In this document: piece by piece, positions 54,319 to 64,000 of the stretch | Layout of the letters: every line of letters starts with the position of its first letter | How positions within the stretch are numbered: position 1 is the stretch's first letter | DNA from: Podospora pseudoanserina | Taxonomy: Eukaryota; Ascomycota; Sordariomycetes; Sordariales; Podosporaceae | NCBI RefSeq assembly: GCF_035222485.1 | Contig: NC_085922.1 | Location: 77,001-141,000, forward strand | Direction: 5' to 3' | Length of the DNA: 64,000 nt | Made by a program: the position numbers and the translations under genes | The notes under the pieces: generated by a model | Told to the model about the DNA's origin: nothing | Databases searched by the model: none | Seen by the model: the letters and a program-made list of their open reading frames with translations, nothing else

Positions 54319-56749
54319 CTCGCCGTGTTGGTGTGCGTGTAAGTGGGCGGGCAGAGGTTGGTGGTGGTTGTGGCTATGTCCACGCCCGGGGGTGGTACTC
54401 GGGGACCGTCTGGGGCAGAGTTGGCCGAATGGAGGCTGCTCAGAGGGTGAAATTGGTTAGGCGCCCCTGCAAGCCTTGTCAGTAGTGTTTACTATTGGAT
54501 GGCAGTGGGGCAGCCAACCTGAAGGAGCAGCTGCACGGGCAGGGGGTGGTGGGGGGGGAGATGATCGTCTTTGGCGGATCTTGGACCCCAGATCAGCTGT
54601 GCTGCAATAAGCTAATCCCTGTGATCGAGAATGCGACGCTTGGTCGTCGTCCGGCACTTCCACGACCGTCAGTTGCTCAGTTGGCGGCGATCCGGCCAAA
54701 AAGAGGTTCTGAATGGCGCCGTGCTTCCCGCTAGCTAAGGTAAAGCTACCTGGTTTGATAGAACCAGCAGCACCGTGCTCCCGCCTCCCCGCGCGCAAAT
54801 AAAATGCTTCAAAAAAATAAAATAAAAATAAAAATAAAACCTATCCTGCCGCCTAGGCGCCAGTCTGTGCTCGCTCGCTGTGGCAGGCTGGAAAATGTGC
54901 GGGCGTGGGCGGCTGGCGGCTGTATAATAGGGCCGTTCAGTCTCTGGCTCATTGGTAGGTTAGCTGGGGGAACTGGATCGCCGTGGGGGTGGGTGACTGA
55001 TGATCCGGGGCAGGACACCACCGTTGATGTATTTCCGACCCGGAAGTGGGTTCCAAATAGGGCAGTCTGGGGCTGGCGGCTGTTGGAGAGGCTGGAGAGG
55101 AAACTCACTGAATCTGCCACCTAGAAGTAGCCTGCGCTTTCTCGAATAAGAATACCTAGGCAGTTTTGAAAGTTGGTCGAGGTTGGTCAAGGTAAGGTAA
55201 GTGAGATATGAGAAGGAGTGCTCGATACATAAAGCCTCTGGGCTGGTGATATCCATACCTTACCACGACGTTGCCAAAGGTTGATGAGGCCAAAGCGCAC
55301 ATCACACCAGCAGTTGATGTCCAGGAGCACTATCGCGTCCAGCCACGACAGCAGCCACGGCCGCAGATAGAATGTTGCAGCAGCGAGTACCCCGGTTGAC
55401 ATGGCACCACGTCGAGGGTCGAGCCGGCCAGAGTGTACCGCGGGGTATCTCTTCCCTGTGTGAGTGATGCTGGCTGCATGTCTCTTCCGGGATCAAGCAT
55501 CACTGGGCAGAAGAAAGTGTGGTTGAACAGGAAATATTGCCTGTGGCAGCTACGGGCGTAGGCCCTGTTGCATGATGCATCTGGCTCCTGGGCGAGGGCG
55601 AGGTTGCTGTTGCCAGGCCTTCTGTTTCTTACAAATACCTACCTACCCAGGGCCATCACCATCGGCCTCGGAGGCCAGGGACCAGCATCTCCGGCCTCAG
55701 GAGACGGCAGCCCGGGATCCCATGAGCTCTTGGCGGCGATGACAAGGGCTGGGGCATGGTGAAACGTGTCGACCATCCTGACAAGAATAGACGCCTGTGG
55801 CATCTGCTGCCAGTGAACATGAGCCGTAACCACCATAGGGATATCGCCTGCGGCACTGTCAGCAACTGTATCACGGTCGCAGCGAATGGGAGGGCATGCT
55901 CACCGCAGTCATCCGCGCAACGAAATCGGTGGCCAGTCCCTGGTGCCCTAGGGTTTCCGTCGTCTTGCATAGGTTGGTGGCGACCTGATGCTGGAGACCA
56001 CAGGGATAAGTCGGTCAGGTACCTGAGGAGAACTAAGGTATGTAACAAAAACGCTCATTCAGCTGCGCATATAAACAAAGAGTTTTCAGAGGCAACAGGT
56101 TAAAGAATTGCCTCCCTTCTTTAGACAAGACGTTGTCCGCTTCTTTGTTCAAACCAGTTGATTATCAAATCCAGACCTAACTACCTGCCTACCTTGAGCA
56201 TCCAACAAGGCCTTTAATCACACACTTTGTCAAAAACCCACTGCCCACCTATACCGGGCACACCGAGGGCTCCGGAGATGATCAGTGGTCGAGGTGCTCA
56301 TCACTTACACCACCACCAAGGTCATGGTCATGTAAGGAGGTATGTAAGAGGTCTCGTTCACGGGGCTATCCCTACCTCGCAACTCCTTTGCCACCACCTA
56401 CGGCCGTACAAGCCAGCTTCAGATTCGACGCCCTCCCGCACAGCGCCCGAAGCCCCAGTGCAACGTCGATTCCCATTGATATGGCCCCGGGGAGTCGCGG
56501 GTAACCGCCATTATCCGCGCGTCGAGTCCCGTCCAGCGGTCCCGGCTTTGGCGTGACACGGGCTCCTGGGGCCTTGTGCACCCTTCGACCCCAGGTACGG
56601 GTACTCGACGGATCGAGGCGCTGTGGCCGTTATCCGGGTTGTGCAGTTCCCATTGCCGCCGTTCGGAGGAAGCCGGCAGATTTCGGTATTTGACCCGCGC
56701 CACTACACATCATGTCGCAGATCTCAAGCCATTCTGTCTGTCTATCATC

Positions 56750-56790
56750 TACCTACCTACCTACCTACCTACCTACTTACCTACCTACCT
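56750..56790. repeat. (CTAC)n microsatellite
   Basis: About ten copies of CTAC, with one CTTAC interruption, in the region upstream of medusa. Confidence 0.9.
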
Positions 56791-57696
56791 TGGGTGTCAA
56801 TCGTGGCCAGAAACACAATGATGGTCGTGCACATACATCCTAGACGAGCCTGCATATAAGAGGTGGGACAAAAACAGGTGCAGAGTGTGCTAGTAACTAT
56901 CGACACTCGAGATCATGCATGGCTATAGTGTTGTGGTCGCAGATCTGGCAGCCTCATTCTGATCCCAACCCCAGCAGCCGACCGGCCCAGCATAGAGGCC
57001 ATCTTGGGTCCGGGTCAGGGTTGGAACGGAGGTACCTTAACCTCCTTGGACAGGTAGGTACGGTAGGTTTCCTTCCAGCGCTCTTGTTATCACGGTCAAT
57101 GGAACGGCCGTATACTCGCCTTGGAGCGCTGGCTTTCCCAAGGCTGTTGCACAATCAACAACGACATAGACAGGCGTTCCTAGCTTCTTGCCTTCTACTT
57201 GAAAAACGTGCCTGGGTCAAGCTCTGATAATTCTAGGTGCGTGGTTCCATGTACCACTCTGTGCCATGCGTTTGCGTGGAACAAAGCTGGCAGTCTCCTC
57301 CGAGGTCTGCTAACCTCTGAGTCTGCTCGCAGGTAGGTAATGTAGGTATGCTCATATTGCTCCAGCATCGCAATCATGTCATTACCATCTGCGAGCAGCC
57401 GGCAGTTCACATCATCTCGGTCTATCCCTCGATCCTGCAGCAATGCGACAAGGTCAATATGGAGCTGGGTCACAGCTGCTCCTTGTACCATGTGTAGCCT
57501 TACGCCCGTATGGCACAAGTGACAAAATGTTGAACAAGAGATGGCGAGTGCATGGCCCGGCATCTTCCACTCTGAGCATCAGGCAGGGGCGGCGGCGATC
57601 TGGATTCTCATTTCCGGCGGCTGGGTCTTATTCGCGGCGCTGGAAACCCGCTGTATCTGGCCCTTCTCAATGGCGGTGAGGTCCGTGATGATACGA

Positions 57697-57730
57697 TACC
57701 TACTTACCTACCTACCTACCTACCTACCTT
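57697..57730. repeat. (TACC)n microsatellite
   Basis: About eight copies of TACC with one TACTTACC interruption. Confidence 0.9.
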
Positions 57731-58462
57731 ACGACAAGGCGGCACACGCACGAGAACATTTGTCACCCTACCGGCGACAGCTACCCGACCAGCGAAAAGA
57801 AAAGCCCAGCGGTTATCTGCTGGGCAGTCCGGACCAGAGCAGAAGGTGAAACACAGTGTTGATTTCGGATGCAACGCCCCGAGCCAGAGCTTGGTCGGCT
57901 GCCAGATCTTAGACATCCCATAATGAGGTGGGGCAGGGAAGAGGGCGTGTCTCTTGTTGTTGGAGACACGTTTTTCGGATTTTTCAGACGAGGCCGATAG
58001 CGCCTTGCTTCGACGACATCTCAAACTGAGCTGCTCTGGGTGGAAAAGCCGTTGAGATGACGGCATCCTGCTCTGAGCCAGTGCTTATTTAGTAGCATTC
58101 CTGGCCGGCCTCCACCCCGTGCTCCTCAAGATGTCCTCCCATGATATAAGCCCCCCTCTTCCGGTTGCCTCTGGTCTGCTCCCAAGGTATAAGCATAACC
58201 AGATTGCTGGGAACATATACACTAGATGGGGTGTGCAAGATGCTGCCGCTTTCCGCAGCTTTGTCTTCCCTTACGCAGACACCCGCGGTGGGAAAGCTCA
58301 AGAGCCAAACAGAGAGCTTTCTTGACCGGCAGACCGCAGAAACGCTGCTGCAAACGCCCTCATCCGAGCTCTGAAAGTGGACGTAATAAGGCCCTGAAGT
58401 TACGGGAGCGTGGAAGAACTCCGGGGCCCTGTTTGTGCATCCTCAACCATGCGAGCGTCTCT

Positions 58463-58492
58463 GGTAGGCAGGTAGGTAGGCAGGTAGGTACC
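58463..58492. repeat. (GGTA/GGCA)n microsatellite
   Basis: GGTA and GGCA units alternate (GGTAGGCAGGTAGGTAGGCA and so on), the opposite strand orientation of the two TACC tracts nearby. Confidence 0.85.
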
Positions 58493-60817
58493 TTAGCTAC
58501 CCAACCCGAAAACACAGATATCGCGGAGGACGGAGAATCATCAGGCCGACTCTCATCTCCCATTGTCGGACCGCTATGGAGATGATGGTCTCCGAAAACA
58601 TCGCCTTGCATCACTGGTCTCTTCAAGGATTTTCCCCCCTCCCACCAGCATTTTTGTGATTGCGGTACAGATTTGCTTCGGCGCCGAAGCAGACAGAGGG
58701 GATCACGACAAATCAGCACTTTGCGCGAGCTCACTGGTTGAAATGGCCCAAAGTACAAGTACATACCTCTCATTAACAAATGCTTCTTCCCAGCCCCCCC
58801 GTACCCCCTACCCACTCCACTAGGGTGCGGTTATCCGCAGCCTTGACTAGGATGTGCTGCCCAGATCGCCGACCAGGATGCGGTCCCGATTACTTCCTCT
58901 CCGATCTTGGCTCCGGCGTGTTTCGTTCGCTGCTGGGCAGAAGGGGGAGGCATCATGATCTGCCGCTGTCATCCCCAAGCCGGAGAGGCGCAGAGGCCAC
59001 GAAACGGTCTGCTGCTGCCAGGGGGGGCAAGGAGAGAAGATGACCTAGCTCCTGCTGTCGCGGCCTTTTCCGATCCCTTCCGTGAGGCGGTCTGAGTCGA
59101 TCTCAACGGCGGCCCGCGTCAGACATGTCCACCGGCGCCGGGCACGGCAGTCCCCCATCATCAATCGCCATCTTGCATTTCACTCAAAGCATGATGCTGC
59201 CTTAGTATGCCACCCCGGCTTACCCCTGGCGGGCGTCTTGACACGTCTCTAGCGTCTCTTCCCTCCTGTTCTTCTGTTACCCCAGAAATGAAAATGGTGT
59301 GCAGGTGCAGCAATATTTTTCAGCTCAGCATGGTGCAGCGGCGCCAGCTACCTACCGTGTCAGTGGCCGCCGCCAGCAAAGCAAGCAAGTCACTGACCGC
59401 CTCACGTGTGTGTGTGGGTGGGTGGGATCCCGCACGACACTGCACGACACACACGTTTGCCTGCCTTTTTCTTTCTCTTGTTGATAAAAGGAGAGCGAAG
59501 AGAGAGGGAACCAACGCTCGAAACTAAACAAAAGCCTGGCTTGGCGATCTCTTGCCGATCATTGCTCGTTTCTAGCCCGGGACGTTGTATTTGCTTTTCA
59601 GGCCAAGGCCGCCTTGGCACAACCCAGTCGCCCTTCCAAATCGGGGGGCCCTGTCTGTGTGATCTGTGATCTACCGGAGGATTTGCGCAGGCTTGCAGCG
59701 CGGTCGGCCAGCTTCTGCTCCTTCGGTCCCATTTTGGGCCAGGGGGCTTGGACGGCGATGTTGGACCAGGGGGGGTTCGTTGACGGATCATCATTGCCAA
59801 GAGGCTAGCCAAGCTGCACCACATCGTGAACTTCGGGGGAGGAGGAGAGCTGGTGGTGGTCTGCATCGTTACCTGTCAGCTGTCAGTGACGAAAAAAAGC
59901 CGTTGCTTTTCTTCCCCCCTCTTGAGCATTCCAGGTCAGGGCTGACATACCTTAGGTATGTATGTACAGACAGCGCACAGAGCGCCGCCGCCCACGCATA
60001 TGTTTGTTCTCTAGTATATGGGTGTATAGTCCGGCCGAGCCTCGCCCCTCTCACACTCACCCTTGTCCCTTGCCGGCGACTTGGATGACGATCCCCTCAC
60101 TTGGAGCCCAGGGATTGGAGCCAAGGGGCGGAGCGGGCGAGGCCAGGGGAATTGCAGATTTCAACATCTTTGCCCCGAGCATTCTTTCCGCGATGAGACA
60201 GGCCCGTCTAGATTAGCGTATCATGACGGAGATTTCCGCATCATTTTTTCTTTCCCTCATCAGAGGGCGTCATTGATCGTCCGCCATCCACGGCCCTGGG
60301 ATGGGGGGAGGGGGTGCGTTGGTGATGCAATCCCTAGCTTATCATGCCGATCATCCAAAACTTGTAATTGTTGCGCGCCTGCTGGAAGCTGATGTCGAGC
60401 CTGAGGAGCAGATAGGTATGCTGCCTGGCCCGGGGTGGAATCTGTTGATCAATATGACGCAGTGATTTTACAAAAGCCTCAATGGAATGGGAACACATCG
60501 CTTGCCGGCGCTGCCGAAACATGAAGCCGACCAAAAACGGAGCATAATCCTTCGTTCTGTGAAGTGGAAGATAGGTGCCCTTCTCTCAGATTGGTAGAAA
60601 ATCTCCTCGTGATTCAAGACTGTCTCAAGAGTCTTGCCCGCCTTCTTCTTTGTCTTCCGGCAGTCAGTCAGACACCGGCAAACGGGCGGGGCAAACGCCT
60701 CCGCAAGTCGGCTTTGGGTTCATGTGAAGATTGATTCATGAGAGAGCTTCCATTGTGATATCCGGACAAAGGTCCATCATGAACTAGCTACGTGTTGTGC
60801 CTGCTCACATAATCACA

Positions 60818-62666
60818 TTATATTTCTTGCCTGTAAGTCCCTTGGACAACATCGACATCTGGCCCAGTCTCACCCACCTTCTTATACTCCTTTGCCACGT
60901 TGATCCTCCTATCCACACCCACAAACCAATGACCCTCTCTGTCTTGGAACCACCCGAACGAATAGCATCCCTCGGATGTAGCCAGGCCCAACGCCTTACT
61001 GTCTCTGACATCGTGTAGCAAGTGCTCCCCTCGGCACAAGTAGACCATCTTGGAGACAAGAGTGTTCGGCCTCCGAGGCGCAAAGACACGCCGATAGAGT
61101 AGAGCGTTGAGGAAGGCGGCAAGGGAGATGAATGGAGCGATATAAGAAAGTATCTGAGCCAACAACGCAGGTCCACGCAGGCATCCGGGCACCGGCGCGT
61201 ATATCCCTTGTTTTTTGACTATTGCCAAGGTGGAGTCCCAGAGGGGGTTGACGAGTAGCATCATGAGCTGGAGGTTGAGAGATCCGCCCAAAGCCATTAG
61301 GCACAAGCTGGAGCCCGCAGTTACTTGAAGGAGGGTCGAACCTGGGGCGTATCTTTGTCTTAATCGGCGTTAGCTATCAGGAGATACCTTTGCTTACTCG
61401 TGGCAGCATACCTACCTGATTTGTTTCAGACTGTCATGGCTTCGAACCCGAGGCTCCTTGGACTGACGACGCGCTGTTAACGAGGCAAATGGCAGGATTG
61501 CGCTCAAACTGCTTTGTATTCCTGACCAGGAGATGGTGTTGATCAGCAGCAGAGCTGTGAACAATGGCCTCAGGATATCCGGCTCGAAATCATCCGGAGG
61601 AAAGGTTGCAAGAAGAACAATGGGAAGGTAGACACCCGACACCATCAGTTGCACTGCCCATACAACAGGTGGGAATAGGATGAATGGGTGTGCGTCGAAA
61701 CTTGTGTTCCCAATCCCAATGGTCCGGGGGATGGATGCCGTGTTTGGATCTTCAGAGGCCACCAGCTCTAACCGCCGGTGCTGCTTGTAGGAGAGTCGAA
61801 ACCGGCAATGCTGAAGGGCTTCTTGCAGGGCTCCGCTGTCGGCATGAGATGGGATTTTCTTCAGCATAGAAAGAAACTGGGGGCTGTCGCATAGCAGGCG
61901 GGTCAAATCCTCAATGGAGGATATCTCAAATAATAGGCCCGACCGCCTCCTCTGAATGATGGCTAGACCAAGGCCGCACACAAAAGAAAGAAGGCAGAGA
62001 ACCTCGAGTACGCGACACCATGATTCGTGCATGAGTACCACGACAGTCGTGTCACGACTGTACGCAGGCCAAACCATAGTCCATGCCAGCCGAGTGAGCA
62101 GCGGCGCCAGTGTGAAAGTTGCAAAGTAAACAACCGAGGCGAGGAAGACGGTCCAATGGTGGGCCATGGCCGATTTCACCGGCACCAAAAAGGTCATCGT
62201 ATTGATGTACCCCATTGCAAGCGAGCTCTCAAGTCTTGCACCCTCGGGCCGTGATAGCTGGTAGAATGGCTCGAGCTGACAGGTTCTGGCGTAGACGACC
62301 TCCCACAGCAGCCCGTCGACAAGAAAAAAGGCCATGGCTGGGTACTGCCAGGAGGCATATGACGACGAGTCGTCAGTCTTGAACTGAAAAGGGGCCGACT
62401 TGTGCTTCTGAAGAAGGATTTCCAAGACAATAAATGGAACAAGTTGAAGAATCGCGAGGATTGCGATGGCGAGAGGTCGAACTGAAACCGGCTTCCAAGT
62501 TGCTGCATAGCGGGTTTGTTCATCCTCGGATTCGACATGAGCTGCGTAATCTTGTGTGACTGGGAGAGGCCGTTAGCGTTGACTAGTTCATAGAAAAAAG
62601 TTGGTTGGTTGACTTGCCCCCTTGAGATTTCTCTTGGGAGTTACTGTTCTCTTCACCTCTGGCCAT
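60818..62666 (-). CDS. DUF3433 multi-pass membrane protein
   Basis: Three exons (62666-62618, 62550-61416, 61352-60818) give 572 aa. The first intron has a GC donor (GCAAGT), a GCTAAC branch and AAG acceptor; it joins EKSQG to DYAAHVESEDE. The N-terminal TWKPVSVRPLAIAILAIL followed by a transmembrane helix is typical of DUF3433. Further helices include FLASVVYFATFTLAPLL, VLCLLSFVCGLGLAII, VWAVQLMVSGVYLPIVLLA and PFISLAAFLNALLY. The family is fungal, usually large and of unknown function; the two helical halves correspond to its repeated unit. Location is likely the plasma membrane or cell periphery. Splice sites between exons 2 and 3 (GTAGGT..AAAG) keep IRYAPGSTLLQV in frame. Confidence 0.8.
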
Positions 62667-63900
62667 TGTGGATCTCTCGACTCTTCACCGGGTAGAATGT
62701 ATCAAGAACTGTGTCTGCTATTGACCCAAACATATCCAGGTGTTCTCGGTTGCTTTTGGACATGTCCCAGAAGGAAAGACAGTTTAAGAGCATTTTGAAC
62801 CCCGCGTCCAAAGCTGCCTTGTCACCCAATACTGTGCCTTGAGCCAGCCACTATTTCCAGCTTTGGTGCACGCCCAGAAATTCTGACAACATCACACCAA
62901 TCAACAGCCCAGTCATGACTTCAGCTCAACAGGAAGACTACGTACGTGGCTGATAACAGTCTACATAGGTATACGGTAAGGTATCTAAGAAAGCCGAGTT
63001 GTCTGGCTGATGAGTGTATACTTGTTTCCCTGCGATGAGCCAATCCAAAAATCGAGTTTCCCCTCAATTACACCAGCAAGCATAGGGTTTCCCATTAACC
63101 AGTATTGCCATCAGTGTCTATTTCTAAGCAGCATCCATCTCGGGGTCAGACAAAGGGGGCAACAGGGGTTGATATCACACGGCAAAAGCCAACCACCCAC
63201 AACCACCACCAACAACACTGTCGATACCACCGCAAGGAGGGGTAACTGCACGTTGTGAACCAGTCGTCAAAAGTGAGGCAGACAATCAGAAGGCATGGCG
63301 GTTATCAAAGGAAGGCCACTGGCCCTGTATGATATTGAAGGACTTGGCAGCGGCCTGAGGCCACAAGGGCACGGGCCAGGCAAGGGAGGATAAAATACGC
63401 GTTCAGGATCACCAAGACTGTATTTCCTTCTTCATCTTTCAGTATCACGCTCTTCGAGGCCATTGAAGATTATTAGTCTGAATTGAACCATGAGTTCCAA
63501 GCCCTGATATTACAGCCCTTGTCACAGTTGATAAGGGGTAAAAGTGCATTGTAAACATACCTATAACCGTCAATCCGGGCAAAGACGGCTATTTTTGAGA
63601 AATGTGATTTCAAATTACCCATATTCGATGTCCCTCTCTTTCTGCATGATGTGTAGCTATGAGGACGAGAGAAATGCTACCTCATTCGTATCCGGTGTAT
63701 CCATCTGCGACTTTTAGAAAACTGGCTTTTCCGATCATCAAACTCACTCTTCCATTGTTCCTTACGTACCATGGGAAAGCTGACTCAAGCCAGGTACCGG
63801 TGACGGCTCGGAGCGGACATGCAATGGCCGCGCAACTACCTAAGAAACCTTGACCAAACAACAGCAGCCCGCATGCGCCAAATTGCAATGCCATTTCTAG
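62667..63900. other. intergenic region
   Basis: About 1.2 kb without a recognised gene. It is the promoter of the DUF3433 gene and probably holds upstream exons or the promoter of the kinase gene cut at the right edge. Confidence 0.4.
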
Positions 63901-64000
63901 AGGCTGTGTCTGTGCCGGACTGAGCCTACCACCTTACACCCTGCAGGAGCTGATCGGAAAGGGGCTCATTCGGGAGAGTCTACAAAGCAGCCGGCTCGAC
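63901..64000 (+). pseudogene. protein kinase N-terminus, cut by the window, with a frame change
   Basis: After a possible acceptor (TTCTAG at 63895-63900) the frame reads GCVCAGLSLPPYTLQELIGKG, here broken into GCVCAGLSLPPYT and LQELIGKG. This is the start of a Ste20/GCK-like kinase domain, with the first part of the glycine-rich ATP loop. Continuing as SFGRVYKAAGS needs a frame change at the GGGG run at 63961-63964 (one G more than expected). The rest of the gene lies outside the window. It is either a broken copy or an assembly error; a short exon cannot be excluded but no splice sites fit. Confidence 0.5.

Larger units (their letters stand above)
52961..60817. other. 7.8-kb gene-free region upstream of medusa
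   Basis: No reading frame here shows family features. The part next to 52960 must hold the medusa leader and promoter. A strong minus-strand donor (GAG then GTAAGT) at 54313-54318 suggests a leader intron. The distal part carries several TACC/GGTA microsatellites. Short frames here look like chance or upstream ORFs. Confidence 0.55.

Noticed and set aside
55187-55402. minus-strand frame with a Trp/Leu-rich stretch (LRPWLLSWLDAIVLLDINCW) ending at a GTAAGG
   Set aside because: It looked like part of a membrane or domain exon, but no partner exon or known family could be found on either side.
57195-57563. 122-codon minus-strand frame
   Set aside because: Protein-like in places, but contains the TACC-type motif and has no recognisable domain; most likely chance.
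61321-61345. GGTTCGA-type T-loop look-alike on the minus strand
   Set aside because: It is coding sequence of the third DUF3433 exon; no tRNA cloverleaf can be drawn around it. No other tRNA candidate was seen.

Overview
The window is nuclear DNA from a filamentous ascomycete (Pezizomycotina), most likely a Sordariomycete. Genes have short introns (about 44-90 nt) with GTAAGT/GTATGT donors, CTAAC-type branch sites and CAG/TAG acceptors. Codon third positions are GC-rich. The gene set is typically fungal: medusa, MBF, a SAT4-type rhodopsin protein, DUF3433, a CE5 esterase and LYR/Cup1. I see no rRNA, tRNA, CRISPR array or intact transposon.

Layout. 0.5-5.2 kb: a secreted PEBP-like protein, a small eight-cysteine secreted protein, a TA-rich gene-free stretch and a decayed ceramide synthase. 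5.8-9.3 kb: a secreted beta-propeller protein and a six-exon cytochrome P450. 10-15.3 kb: the MBF cell-cycle factor Mbp1, diverging from an LYR/Cup1-like protein whose 3' end abuts a GNAT acetyltransferase. 15.7-23.2 kb: a 5'-nucleotidase-family metallophosphoesterase, a seven-helix SAT4-type membrane protein and a frameshifted dienelactone-hydrolase/SnoaL gene. 23.7-35.4 kb is a dense housekeeping block: GYF-domain protein, TTC27/Emw1-like TPR protein, siroheme synthase Met8 and Vac1/Pep7-like FYVE protein. 35.7-41.3 kb: a sugar-transporter fragment, an Fta1/CENP-L-like kinetochore protein and two divergent paralogues of a fungal 'allergen-like' hydrophilic family. 42.4-47.5 kb: a RING-like/C2H2 protein with a glutamine-rich tail, a CE5 acetylxylan esterase/cutinase and a MARVEL membrane protein. 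50.3-53 kb: the developmental regulator medusa, preceded by about 7.8 kb with no convincing coding sequence. 60.8-62.7 kb: a DUF3433 membrane protein. The right edge cuts a protein-kinase N-terminus.

The genes form no single pathway or obvious biosynthetic cluster. The unusual features are: several broken host genes beside healthy neighbours; a coding-like extension behind the stop codon of the GYF gene; the very large upstream region and the alternating CG/TG tract around medusa; the divergent allergen-like pair; and an abundant intergenic TACC/GGTA tetranucleotide motif. All exon boundaries are read by eye from splice consensus and protein-family continuity; none has been checked against transcripts or databases.
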